Of a stretch of DNA of 64,000 nucleotides, positions 46,223-58,154 are shown piece by piece. Position 1 is the stretch's first letter. Every line of letters starts with the position of its first letter. The stretch is taken from the NCBI RefSeq assembly GCF_000208745.1, contig NC_030851.1, positions 23,740,755 through 23,804,754 on the forward strand, in the 5' to 3' direction. The stretch is from Theobroma cacao (taxonomy: Eukaryota; Streptophyta; Magnoliopsida; Malvales; Malvaceae). The notes beneath the pieces were generated by a model. The model worked only from the letters and a program-made list of their open reading frames with translations, ran no database searches and was not told the DNA's origin. The position numbers and the translations under genes were made by a program.

Positions 46223-47074
46223 ATGATTGACAGGCCTTTTGATAAACAAATTTAAAAGGAGTGAAGTGAAAGAGTTTTACAGTGAACTTGTGAAGAAATG
46301 ATAGAAGATGAACAAGGCAAGAATATTTTTAAGCCTACTGCAAGAGTGCTTAACCTTTTGTCTTCCAATAAAAATTTCTAACACTTTTAACTGAAATGGT
46401 TTATTTCATTTGATTGTTTTGTTTTTAATCTCAATGTACTTAGTGACATTATCAAGATAATTTCAAGTATCATGATACCGAATTCAAGTCTAGATATTTT
46501 ACCTTTATATCTAAAGAAAATGTTGGATGACTTCTCATAATGAATGCATGTGTTTCATGTCATGAAGCATTCAAACAATAACATGCACATATATTTTCAT
46601 GACAATCATTCAAGATAAACTTCAAATGTATCATCATCCATAACTCAACATTATTCTCACTTACCTTAGATTTTAGTAGCTATTTCATGCCTTGTAAGAA
46701 GTCTTGGAGTATTTTGAAAAGCATTCTATGTCTGAAGAATCGATTATTTAAGATGTAATATCAATTCTTGAGCTTCAAGGGAGGTAAAAATATGTTATGT
46801 GTAGTACAAGAATTGATAAAGATATCAATCTTTGCACTTGAGATTCCGATTATATTGTATGCTCAATCTTTATGATTTTGCTCCTTTTTGCTTTGATCTT
46901 CCTACAAGATAAATTCTTACTTGATTTTTGGTATCCAAATTTCTTTGGATCATTTCGTTAGTCATAACAATTAAAAAGAAGATTTTCTTTAAAACTCATC
47001 TCTATATATAAAAAAATGTAGAATAAAGAGTTACTTGGTTTACACTTGAAATCCATTCAATCAATTTTCTTTTT

Positions 47075-47738
47075 CTAATTTTTAAAAATATTTCTTAACT
47101 TTTCATTTTCCTTATCTATGTTATTAAAATTCTTTTGATATAATCTAAATTCCATCTTCAATTTCTTATTTTGATCTTCCAACCCAAGCTTTGCCTTTGT
47201 CAATAACTCACTTTCAATACTAAAATTTGAAATCCTTTCTTCAATTTCTAAATTTATTTTCTCATACTTATAAACTATTTCATTGAAAACTTCTTCAACT
47301 TCTTCAAGTTTGTATGTAAAGATATCATTGGACAAGAACTCTACCTTCCCTTCCTGATTTAAGGATGAACTTCGTTTATAAGATGAAGAGCTTGCCTCAC
47401 AACCTTGCCTTGAGAGTTGAAACTTGCTTGATTCTTCACCACTCATTAAACTCTCTTTCACTCTCATCTTCTTCCAGCTCTTTTTCTCCATATAAACACT
47501 CTAGTTTTTCCCATATTTCTTAAGCACTATTGCACATAGAGACTTTTTTTTATGCTCTTTGCTCGAGTGCAGTAACAAGAATATGCATGGTTTTCATGTT
47601 CAGTTCTAGTATTTCTATGTCATTTGAATCCCACTCATTCATTTTCTTGATCGACTTGAATGGTCCTTCATCAAATATCCTTCACGCTTCAAAATCATTT
47701 GCTTAAATGAGCAACTTCATTTACTTCTTCTAATGGAG
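47075..47738 (-). pseudogene. Ty1/copia gag (UBN2-type) fragment
   Basis: From 47690 down on the minus strand: FDEGPFKSIKKMNEWD, then NDIEILELNMKTMHILVTAL, then VSMCNSA and EIWEKLECLYG, the hallmark of plant copia gag (KMNxxD...LNxKAxxxLxxAL...VSxCxSAKEIWxxLExxYG). Two stops interrupt it. The ORF 47075-47491 continues as a glutamate- and lysine-rich coiled-coil region (EEVEEVFNEIV to NEKLRNIF), the usual C-terminal part of SIRE/Maximus-like gag. The zinc knuckle and pol are missing. It is cut at 47739 by another element. Confidence 0.8.
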
Positions 47739-48231
47739 TGTTAGCTTTAAAATTATTATAGTTTTGATTATGACAAAATGATCAAATTTGCTTGAACATT
47801 ATTTGAGTGATCCTTGACAAGTTCTTGAAATGATTTAACCCCCATACATTTGTTCTTACATAGACACAAACTTGACTCTTGAAGTTATTGAACTATATCT
47901 GTAAACTTTTATGACTTAGGTGTACAAGTGCTTATGATTCCCATTCATTAAAATCTGATTTAAAGATTAAAGGAAATCCAGATGCACTCATTAAGGAGGA
48001 GTTTTGAATATCTTTTTTAATGTTGGGAAAAACAATGAGAAGGAAGATTAAGTTAAATAAAGTTTAATAGGACTTCATGTTTAATTTATGTGTGTGATGC
48101 TTAGTTATGGTTTTGTTTAATATAATGTGCTAGCTATTATGGATATTCAATATACCTTACTTAACTACTATGGATATTGTATATCTTATTTAGCTACTGT
48201 GGATGTTATAAAAATTTTATTGCAATTCCTT
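47739..48231 (+). mobile_element. Copia-like fragment, second copy of the 26051 element
   Basis: TGTTAGCTTTAAAATTATTATAG at 47739 aligns with 26051-26367 and then, uninterrupted, with 29010-29185. It is broken at 48232 by a family-B LTR. This copy shows what the 26051 element looks like without the solo LTR and confirms the GTTAA insertion site. Confidence 0.75.
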
Positions 48232-51200
48232 TGTAACACCCCATACCCTCGTAAAGAAGCCAATACGACCTTATCGATAGGACAATGGTCAATTGAAGCT
48301 AAATTAAGTGCGAAAGAGTGGAGACGGGCGGAAGGAATATGCTAGAATAAAATATCTCACATGCAAAAAAATAATAATAAAATAATATTATCTTATCAGT
48401 GGTGAATTAGCTAGTTAAAAGGTAATTTGGAAGTGAACCAGGACAAAGTGAGACACTTTGGGACCCAAGGAGACAAGTGGCAAATTTTAGAAAAAAATGT
48501 TTTATTAATAAAATAATATTAAAAGATTAATATTTTATCTGTTATTGAAATTAGTCATGAAGGAGGACTATATGGCTAATCTAAGTGGGGGAGAAGAAAT
48601 AAGGAAGAATTTTGAAGAAAAACGACATTAATGGGGCTCACATACCTTCCTTAAATAAAGCAAGATAGGGTAAATATATATTTAAATATTATGGTGGCAC
48701 CTTTGTGAAGTGTGAATTTGATATTTTGTTTGTACAAGTGTAAAGGAAGAAAAATAGAAGGAAATTGGATTTAAGGGGATGATGGTAGGACCTATTGAAA
48801 AGAATAAGAAGTTGAGGGGTGGAATTGCAAATAATGAAAAGTAAAGAGGTGAAGTTGTAATTATGAACAAGTTGAAGGATCAAATTGTAATTTATGAAAT
48901 GTTTGAAGGACCAAATTGTAAAAATGAAAAGTTTAGAGGGGTAAATGGTAAATAAGAAAAAGTTGGAGGAACTATGTGCAATTTCACCATTTTAAACTAA
49001 GAGAATATTTGATGTAAATATTTTTCTTTTAGAAAGCAAAATGAAATTCAAGTTGGATACAAGTAAAACGAAATGCAAGTAAGATTGCTTAGCTTAATGG
49101 GAATTACATGTGAAGTTGCTATTACATGCAAATGATTGCATATAAAAAGGATAAAGCTTAGTGGGGCACATGGAGGACCCCCACCATGTGAAAGATAACA
49201 AAGAGAAAAAGAACAAAGAATATTTAGTTGAAAAAAAGCCATGCTTGAAATTTGATTGGGCACACATGGTGGTAGAAAAAGGACTAAGAATAAAAGAAAT
49301 AAATTCAAGACTGCATGAAATCCTATTGATTTGAAGGAGGCCAAATAGAACTCCATAGTGGAATAATTACATGAGGTTTTATTGGTTCATGGGGTGGCAG
49401 GGCTATTGGAAAAGAGAATTTGCATGAAATATTGTTGGGTGATAAAATGGACAAATGGGGCAATGACAAGTGGACATAAAAAGAGATGAAATGAAATGAG
49501 AATTGGGATGAAATGGAAGGAAATGTTGCCATCTCCTTTGGACAATCTACCCTTGAAAGAAATGGAAAGGAAATAGGAACTTTTACAAGGTCATTTCAAG
49601 CCTATTTCTTGTTATGTCCCCCCATATAAAAAAGAAAGCAAACAAAGTGTGTTTGCCTTAAGAGATCCACCCCATTTGGAAGAAAATTGAAGAGGAAATA
49701 GCCTTGTGAGGCTTCTACCTAAAAGGAGAGAAAAAGTTGAGAGAAAAGTGTTTGGCTATTCAATTTCTCTTAGTACTCGTGAGCTTATTTCTTGCCATTT
49801 TCCTATCATCAAGCTTCATTGCTTTTAGATTTCATCCGTTGTTGAGAGATATGAGTTATTTTTCACGGTGGTCAAGAAACTTGAAAGAAAAAGCTTTGGA
49901 TCAAGAGGAAAAGAATATGGATGATCCACTAGGTTCAACCAAGTTATGGTAAGTGGAACTTTGATTTTGGTTATAGATTTCTTAAGGAAATGAATTGTGA
50001 TTGTGTGAAAATGTTTGTGACAGCAAAGATTTATGAGGTTTGAAAGAGAATAGCTACATGCATGTCACCAAACCATTGTTGAATGGTGGAAATTGAGGAA
50101 TAAAGAAAAAGGCTTTGGAAGAAATATTGAAGTGCATGAAAGTCTAAGCCATTCCAAAGGTAAGCATGCAATGTAAATTGATTGCGTAATCTTGGGTAAG
50201 GTTAGAAAGAATGCTTGTAGTAGTTATGAGTTTGGATGTTGTGTGAATGTAATGTTTTAAAGAAAGTAAAGAATAAAAAATTATGCATGTAAATACTTGA
50301 GAATTATTTGGTAAAGTTGCTGTTTATATATATATGTGCAAAAGATTAATTACGAAGGAATGCTAATTATAACATGAATTGAACTCCTTAGTTAATGGTT
50401 AGTACTTGAATGAGAAGGGGGAATAAAATAGGCTATAAAAGCATAAAGCTAAGTGTGGGATAGAATATATTGTAAAGATGCTAAGTATTTTCGATTTAAT
50501 TGTTGTTAGGAAATTAACAAGTAAAGGATTACTACCGTGCGTGTAAATTAATACGAATAACGGCTAAACGGCGAGTGATATTGATCGATTAAGAACGCAA
50601 AGAGTTTGAATTGGCAAAGTAATATCCCACCAAGAAAGATGAGTAGGGGTATCAATTTTAAAAGATTCTATGCTATATCAAAGTATATGTATAGTATTAT
50701 TCAATGCCTTTGTGGAAAGCGTGAGTTGCTAGAAAATGGTAAGTGATTTGAATACATGGTTTGGAATGATTTATACACTGCTTTTGTGAAAAGCATGAGC
50801 TGGTAGAAACCATAGGCAATTCTGGATGCAAATTGATTTGGAAGTTTTTTATGTAGATTATATATACACATATATGTAAAGTGTTTTAGAAACTGGGAAA
50901 CAAGCCCTTTTGCAATGTTTTGCATCAAAACCGTGCCTTGAATCTTTATTAAGTGTGCATAGCTGATTGCACTTGATAAATGGCTCAAATTTGATTTCTT
51001 GTGAGCCGGTTTTAATATGAACTTTATGAAAATATTTACACCATGCATTTTAATGTGAAAAGCAATTTTGAAAGGTTATCGAACCTTGTTTTAAAATGAT
51101 TTAACGAAAAATTTTTAGAAACCTTGATTTGGTTTTAAAAATGGTTTTGACAAACCGAGAGCATCGAGAATAGGTCGAATGTCATATTGGGATAATGTGA

Positions 51201-51286
51201 CCCTCATGCACAAGTGAGCTCTAGCTAGAAAACCTTTGGGTCGTCGACGGGCTGTTAGATGTGCTTAGGCCACGATCTGTGATTAT
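48232..51286 (+). mobile_element. Family-B LTR, 3' end cut off by a copia element
   Basis: Starts TGTAACACCCC at 48232; the left flank is TCCTT. It aligns with 12803-18400 minus the family-C insertion (for example GTGGGGGAGAAGAAAT near 48583 and the TGACCCTC block near 51200). It is truncated at 51286 by the copia LTR; its right end is not in the window. No gene: the ORFs 49048-49356, 49323-49532 and 50701-51048 are chance readings. Confidence 0.75.
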
Positions 51287-52570
51287 TGTTGGTCCCAAAT
51301 AAATGTGCTAGAGGGGGGGTGAATAATACTTTTTAGCTCTTGACAAGATAAGAAGCTAATTTAAAAAGCAAGGAAAATAAAAACAGAGTGGACAATGCGT
51401 AGGAATTTAGAGTGGTTCGGTCCAAGACCAACGTCCACTACCTTGATTAATCAATCAAGGATTTTCCAAACTAATCCACTATAAAAGGTGAAATTCACAA
51501 GCTTTCACCAAGCTTTATAATGGCTTTTACCAAGCTTAGCCAAAACCTTTCACAATGGTTTTTACCGGGATCAACCAAAACCTAAAGTTGTTTTTCAAAG
51601 GCTCAACCACAACCTTTCACAATAGCTTTTCACGGGCTCAATCAAAACCCAAAGTGGTTTTTCAAAGGCTCAACCACAACCTACAACAATGGTTTTTCAC
51701 AGGATCAACCAAAATCCAACACCTAACTTTTCAAGGTTAAGTTAAAACTTATACACTCAATCAAGCTAACCCAAGCTTGATAAAGTACTCGCTTACTTTA
51801 AGTATTCAAGAAGAAAAGAAATAAGAATGTACCTATGATCACTAGCTTGATCTGAATGGTACCAAGTGAAGTGCCTATCTCAAATACAAAGATTGGTGTG
51901 AAGTGCAGAGAGTATTACAGAGAATTTTTGCTATTTTGAGCTCTTTTTGTTCTTGGAAGCCTTCAATTTTCTCTCTATATATTTTTTAACCGTTGGAAGA
52001 CCCTTTTATACTTGAAGAAGCAACTCTGATGGTACTTTGATAGTTTATGGCCGTTGGAAACAATTAAGAGTTGGTTCTAGCTATTAATCTGTCTTGTAGT
52101 GCTCTGGTTCAAATTGCTGACAGAGAGCTTTTAGTCGAATAACTTCCTTCTTAGTCCATAAAATTGGTTCTGTCTTCTGGTCTTAGTTTCTGGCAGAGAA
52201 CACTTAGTCGACTAACTTTTTTCTTGGTCGACTAAGTTGGTTCTATCTTGAAGTCCAGATTTCTGGCAGTAGCTTTTTAGTCAACTAACTCACTTCTTGG
52301 TTGACTAAGTTGGTTCTGTTTCTCAATATTCTTCAGCCCACCATTTCTCCAATTTGAATTTTAGCCAACCAATATTCTTCATTATTCAACTAAGGACCTT
52401 CCTTTTTGTTGATCAATCATTTTTCCTCATTCCTATGATTTTTGATATACACTTTTGACAGATTGATTTATTATTTGTATACAATTTTTCGTCCTGCACA
52501 CTTAAGCCGAGATGTTAGACATAAATGAATGGGAATGTTTTATTATCATCAAAAACTAATTGAGCCAACA
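51287..52570 (-). mobile_element. 3' LTR of a SIRE-like copia element (1284 bp)
   Basis: On the minus strand it starts TGTTGGCTCAA at 52570 and ends GGGACCAACA at 51287. The end carries CACCCCCCCTCTAGCACA, a block widely seen in plant SIRE/Maximus-like LTRs. A polypurine tract precedes it at 52571. Degenerate copies of a CAACCNNAACCTTTCACAAT block repeat at 51500-51720. It carries the TTAGTCGACTAA array. Confidence 0.85.
52130..52320. repeat. Array of TTAGTCGACTAA palindromes
   Basis: Six or so variants occur, including TTAGTCGACTAAC, TTGGTCGACTAAG, TTAGTCAACTAAC and TTGGTTGACTAAG. The position within the LTR (+250 to +440 on its strand) overlaps that of the TTAA-type array in the LTR at 29319. 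Confidence 0.8.
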
Positions 52571-52583
52571 ATCTCCCCCTTTT
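52571..52583 (-). promoter_or_regulatory. Polypurine tract of the SIRE-like element
   Basis: AAAAAGGGGGAGAT (minus) abuts the LTR, with a second purine tract (TTAGGGGGAGCAA) and CACTAAAGGGGAGC further upstream near 52660-52690, as in SIRE-like elements. Confidence 0.85.
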
Positions 52584-53309
52584 TGATGATGACAAAACAT
52601 TCCTTAGTTAACAGCACAGTGTCCTTTTATTCTTTTTAATCCTGTAAAAAATGGGGATTGCTCCCCCTAAGTTGTGCTCCCCTTTAGTGTGTCCATATTT
52701 TGCTTATTAATTCCAACAAATTTTATTCATGTCATATAGAAAATGACACTATACATTCAGAGTGTATATATATAGAAATATAAAGTGATTTACAGCAGGT
52801 TAATGTTGATAGATTATCATCAAAATTTCAACAGTGTCTGTTAGCAATATATTGTTATCAAATTTTGTCTATGCCATTCATCATTCAACAGATGTACTAT
52901 ACTTAGCATCCATATTTATTCATAAACACAATCCATTCACAATGCCATAATAAAAATTAGTCATCAGCATACTATCCCAATATCAATACAACACCAGATT
53001 TTTATCAGCAACAATCAAAATACCATAGACAGTAAGACATTAACAGATATTCAATTATCAACAACCAAATAACATAAACATATTAGCATCCCATTTTACA
53101 CACAAAAACATAAAGAACAAGGTTAAATTCAAGTGTTTAATTGTTAGCACAGCACAAACAGCAGATAACCACAAAATAACAGTTAATGTTTCGAAACCGC
53201 ACCTAGATAGTTTCTACTTCCTATCTACCCTAATCTTTTCATAATTTCTCCTTTAAGGTCCTAGCTATATTTCTCCCCTTTTTTGTCATCATCAATTTGA
53301 AAGAGTTAT

Positions 53310-54040
53310 TCAATCCTCTAAGAAAGCCGATGGAGTGGATTCATCGGTGCCATAAAAAACATTCAAAGGCTCAAGAAAGGGTTTTGAAGGGGATTTTTCA
53401 AGGGATTGCTCAGGGGATGAAATCTCAAAAGGGTTTTGAGGAGAGAAAATTGTTGCTGGCTTGGCCTTCTTAGCCAATCTAGATGATTTCCTTCTTTTGA
53501 TGAACTTCGTTTTAGTTGCCATTGTTTTCTTGCCCTTACCTGGTGGTTTGGACTTTATTTGTGGTTCTTCAGTAACTTTTTCTTTTCCTTTCCTTAATTG
53601 ACCTTATGTAGTGGACTTCCCTGCTTGTACTCTAACAGCTTCTTTTCCAATTGGCTCTTCTCTAACCATTTGATGGAAGATATCCATGATAGATACTATT
53701 TCTGAGTTGGGGGGAGAAGATTGCTTTTCTTGAGGCTCGGTTTGAGGTAGAAGAGTTTCACTCAGTGACCCTAGCACTTTAGTTCCTTGTATTGATTCTT
53801 CCTTGTCCTAAGGCTCAAGTGAGGGGGATTTTCTTGGTTGTTCTACCTCAGGTTCATGACCTTCATCTTGGAAAGCATAGTTCTCAGCTTCCTGTCTACT
53901 GGAGCTAGGCTAGGAGTTGCAGAGCTATCTGCAATAGCTGGTTCTAAAGGCATTTTTCCTTTCTTTTTCAGTACTTTTTCCAGTTCACTCACTTTCTCCT
54001 CAATTCTCATTAATAGATTAAAGATCACTTCATTTGAGAA
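53310..54040 (-). pseudogene. C-terminal part of the env-position ORF (basic and coiled-coil segments)
   Basis: Frames 53843-54028 (IEEKVSELEKVLKKKGK, a short heptad-like helix) and 53310-53522 (KRRKSSRLAKKAKP, a basic cluster like a nuclear-localisation motif) lie downstream of the transposon-protein domain on the minus strand, with stops between. I read them as the variable tail of the same ORF. Alternatively they are separate small ORFs; nothing shows a host gene. Confidence 0.45.
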
Positions 54041-54055
54041 TTGAGATGGTGCTGC

Positions 54056-54950
54056 CTATGGTTGAACAAGTAATGAGGATTCTTTTCCTCGACCAGCCTT
54101 GGGGGTTTTATTGTATCTTTTTCCATCAAGTTTGTACCCCATTTTAGACAAGCTTCCTAGATAAATGGCTTGGTCTCTGGTTTTTACCTTGTCTACCTCA
54201 TGTCTAGAATTCCAAATTGCTTTTTTCTGCACTAGAGAAGTGATGATATTTTCATAAGGTAAATTTATTTTCTCCAGTCTGCATGCTCCTCTCATTCTCT
54301 CAATCATAAATCTGCCTAAGTTAAGTGAAACACCACTAAATGCATGCTCCATAAGCCATAGATTTTGTAGGTTGATATAGCTAAAACTTCCCCCTCTTCC
54401 ATGAACATTAGCAGCAATGAAATAATGCAATATTCTAATTTGTGGACTAGTGATCAAACCAGTATTACTCTTAGAAGAATATTTCTCTTTCTTTCTTGTA
54501 ATCACTTCCCACAGGGATGAGGGATCATAGCTTTCTGGAAATTCAAACTCACCCTCTTCACATTCAATTTTAAGCAAACTTTCCAAATCAATAGCATTCA
54601 CAGTAAATTCTTTCCCATTTAAAAATACATTCAGACCCTCATCAATGTAATCATCTGGTTCCTCTACTTCATCCTTGTCAACAACAATACTCGAATAAAA
54701 TCTTTTAACTAAACTAGCATTGTATGATCAGTTTCTGAATGTACTAAAACTCTTTCAATTTTAACTCCTCAAAATAATCAGACAGGCTTGTCTGAATTTC
54801 TAGAATTTCATTAAAACTATCCCAATCGATGTATTTTCCACAAGTGATAGGTGCTTCTCTATTTTTCCAAATCTCTCTTCATGTACCTAATTTCTGAATT
54901 TAGAAGATGAGGTAGTACCTTTCTTGAGCAATTTGCCTTTGTCTTTCTTC
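54056..54950 (-). pseudogene. Putative plant transposon protein domain ORF at the env position
   Basis: The minus strand reads CGKYIDWDSFNEILEI, then YFEELKLKEF (one stop), then LVKRFYSSIVVD, DEGLNVFLNGKEFTVNAIDL and the 181-aa open frame 54056-54601 with SQIRILHYFIAANVHGRGG-like sequence, YINLQNLWLMEHAFSG and LGRFMIERMRGACR. The layout (W...LVxxFY, GKEFxV, LHxFIxxNxxGRGG, NLWLMxxA) is that of the putative plant transposon protein domain. It lies downstream of copia pol (58155) and upstream of the polypurine tract (52583), the env-like slot of SIRE-type elements. A solo LTR (55342-57999) separates it from pol. The 5' end is not clear. Function is unknown. Confidence 0.7.
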
Positions 54951-55336
54951 TTTTCAAATATGTGGCTCTTTTCTTTCTACAAGTTTTTATATTTTTCACT
55001 CAGATGCCAACACAATCTTTTTCTTTTTCTTCTATATTTCTGCTTGCATGCTTTCTTCCAATGGTCGTTTTCCTTTCTTCTTCTCCATATGTTCTTGAGA
55101 TTGTACTGATTTCGCCATTTGGTTTGGAAGATTTCCAACACTGGGTTTCGAATGGTTGAGAAGTGAGGGTTTCAGTTTCAAGCGTTGGTTTCAGTAGAGA
55201 GAAAGTGTAAAGAAAATAGGTTGAGAGCAGTTTTATCCAAAAAAAAACTATCTGACGCTCCCTCTTTAAGTGCAATTGGTAACTCCCCTTTCAAAATTCA
55301 AAAATTACCTCTTAATTTTATTTTTGGTTTGGGTTG
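54951..55336. mobile_element. Upstream part of the env-position region, no clear frame
   Basis: CT-rich on the plus strand; ORFs 55000-55275 (minus) and 54962-55159 (plus) lack recognisable motifs. The region ends at the TTTTC duplication (55337-55341). Confidence 0.4.
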
Positions 55337-55974
55337 TTTTCTGTCACAACCCAAATTTCGGGCCATGAACTGCGCATGGGCCCAATGGACGTAGTCCACT
55401 AAGCCTAAGCAAGCCTATTAATCTGACATGTTTATCATTCCATCATAAACTGCTAAGTCACATTTCATAACTTAGAATCAAAATAATACTACACATTGCC
55501 ATCTCATACTGGCATATCAAAGAAGTGGATATACATTGTCTACAACATGTATCTTAACAATTTACATTAGGTTCGTCTATACACAACAAAATAATACTCG
55601 ACTTCCAGTAGAGGGACTCGGACGAATGTACAGCTACTGAATGTCGAGACACCTACCAAAAGATGGATATAAGTCTACAAGGACACCCCGTCCTAGTTAC
55701 CAGCTGCCTCGTGATTTGAAAACATGAAGTTGAAAACGGTGGGTATAAACCCAGTGAGTGAACAAGGAAGGGAACAAGCATACCATAAGGAATCTTTAAT
55801 GAAATCATGATGCATTCTTTTTCAAAACAATGCAATTTGTTTATGTTCTTATTAAAAACCCCTCATCAAGCCCTTAAATGATTAATCATTTGAAAATCAT
55901 GAACCCATACATAACGAACCATTTGAAGAATGAAAGCTTTAATAATACACAAGCAAGTCAAATACGGTGACGAA

Positions 55975-56455
55975 TCTTCGCTGCAACGAGAATGAATTTT
56001 CATTGCAGTGACGTTGGGATTAAGTTATTAGCCAAATGAGGGTTTCTTAACTGGCCGAGGATTCTCACTAAACCTCCTCATTTTAAACTTAACTCATTTA
56101 GTCCTTAATGTTGGAAGTCCATGCTCTGATATGGTAGCAAAGAAGTGAAAAATAGGGCAACAATTGAACAAGATAGGAGACAAAAACATAAGGTTTTTCG
56201 CTGCAGCGAGATTCAATCTCGCTGCAACAAAATTGTGATCCAGAAACATAATGTTTCTCACTGCAGCGAGATTGAATCTCGCTGTAGAGAAATTGTAACC
56301 CATAAATAGAAAGTTTCTCGATGCAGTGAAAATGAATTTCACTGCAGCGAGAAGCTATTGTGTCATTCTCGTTGCAGCGAGTTTTCGGCCAGCTTACCTG
56401 TCCAAAACCTGAGAGTTTTTCGCTGCAGTGAGAATGATTTTCGTTGCAATGAGAA
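55975..56455. repeat. Array of CTCGCTGCAGCGAG palindromes inside intron 2
   Basis: About twelve variants occur, for example CGCTGCAGCGAGATTGAATCTCGCTG (two palindromes back to back, 56262-56284). The ORFs 56094-56342 and 56098-56586, rich in C-S-E repeats, only read this array. Confidence 0.85.
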
Positions 56456-56694
56456 ACAGGGCACCAATGCAAAATTTGCCCTTCTTTCAAAGGAAAAACC
56501 ACCCTGCTAAAATGTCCAAACCAACATGAAACACATAACAATTTCCCAAGGTTTAACATGTCAAGTTTCACATGCATTACAACCATAAACCATTATCCAT
56601 TAATTTCCTATAACACACATATTTACATATGTATATATGTATACGTATATATCCATCATCATCATACACACCATCTCGTCATCATCATCACCAG

Positions 56695-56770
56695 CTCATG
56701 CGCACTCCCTACTCGCACATGGCTGGGTCATCACCGGGTTATGTGCACTCCCTACTCGCACATAGCTGAG
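56695..56770. repeat. ~42-bp tandem repeat, two copies
   Basis: Two units contain GCACTCCCTACTCGCACATRGCTG. The sister LTR at 62137 has three (63451-63570), and the plus copy at 32967 has two related units in reverse (34160-34235): a minisatellite in intron 2. Confidence 0.8.
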
Positions 56771-58154
56771 TCAATATAATTACACAACATCATATTCAAA
56801 CATATATGTATATCAACATAATGCAGCCACATAGAAATCCATAATAACCACATATATCATAACATAAACCATTTCTCAAGAGCTTGTTCCCAAGGCATTC
56901 ATTTTTTAGAAAAGTTGTATAAAATCATTCAAACACTTTGTACAAAATAATCATATTCCCAAAACAATTTTGATAGGTAGTCCACTCACCGATTGATTGT
57001 AAAGCCTTTAGATGACTCCAATTCCCCTAATTGTCCAAATGAGATGATGGGGCTTCCTTAGAACCTAGGATCACATTAGCATAAGCAATAGGTCAATTCA
57101 CACACTATGAACCCTAAAAGCTATCTCTTAGCTAGCTTTCAATTGCCACATTAAATGGCTATCTATGTTCACTATCTTAATCACTAAAAAGTAATGAACA
57201 TACTCAACAATAAAATAGCTCATACTCTAAATTACCAGCCATTATTCACAGCTAAAAGCCAAGCTTAATTCATCACTTACCCTAGGGCTCCTTTGTAGTC
57301 AAATTCTCTTCCAATTGCTTCCAAATCAATGGGGTAATTCTTTCTTTCTCTTTCTAGAATGCCCAGCTAATGACAAAAAGTATGGAAATAAACTTTACCA
57401 AGGGTTTTGAAGTGAGAGAGTGAAAGAATACTAGGGTTCTAGTCAAAAGGGCTCAAAAGTATGAAAACTAGAGCTAGAGAGAGAAAATTTTGCAAGCTAC
57501 ATATCAAGCTTCCATGGAGGTTTTGAAGAAACGTGAGAGAGAAGAAGAAGAAGAAGACAAGCTGCTAGAAAATGGGAGAAGAAGCTGCCGGAAGAAAGTA
57601 TTTATAGGCCAATCTTATCCATTCCACTTAAAATTACCAAATTGCCCCTTCACCAATTAACTTACTCTCCTCTAATCTTTTAGGCAATCTTTTTGTTCTT
57701 TTGACACTAGGACAAGGTCCATAATGGTCTAGACATACTCGGGTTCATGAAAACATGAAATTTTAACCCAAGGTGAAAAATGACCATTTTGCCCTTATCG
57801 TGAAAATCATCCAAATTTTGGTTTCTTTTCCATTTTACCCCTAATTTCACCATCCATTTATGCCTTAGGCCTACTTAGACCATAATACTATTTAAAAATC
57901 TTACTTTTATGGGCTTACTAAGGAAATGACGAAATTACCCCTGATCAAGGATATCGCGTATACTTCCCTTTACGAGTCTATAAAGGTCAAGGTCTCAGAT
58001 TTTCCTTCTCTATTTTATTTCCCGTTAGGTAGTTTCTTTACATTATTTTATTCCTTTTTTCTGTAGTTGCTTGAGTCTTATTATTTAAAGAGACAAAATG
58101 CTCTTAGTTGATTAAGTGTTTATTGTCTTTTGAGAAAATGTTAAAATATTTTCT

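Larger units (their letters stand above)
55342..57999 (-). mobile_element. Solo LTR of family A between copia pol and its env-position ORF
   Basis: Starts TGTCACAACCC at 55342 and ends GGTCTCAGA at 57999; TTTTC at 55337-55341 and 58000-58004 is an exact duplication (2658 bp). Minus strand: TATA box at 57599-57606, intron 1 at 57065-57280 (donor GTAAGT, acceptor CCTAG), 75-nt exon, intron 2 at 55716-56989. The intron-2 acceptor reads TTTTCAA, so the AG is lost in this copy. The intron holds the GCTGCAGC array and a two-copy 42-bp repeat. Confidence 0.9.

Noticed and set aside
49737..49952. 71-aa ORF with a hydrophobic start
   Set aside because: Within a family-B LTR, no homologous frame in the other B copies by eye.
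53310..53522. Possible host nuclear protein (basic MATKTKFIKRRKSSR start)
   Set aside because: Short, inside the 3' region of a copia element with a PPT and LTR following; no further exon or motif.
56094..56586. Repetitive C-S-E-rich ORF, like a repeat protein
   Set aside because: Translation of the GCTGCAGC array; the same occurs at 62852-63340 in the opposite strand too.
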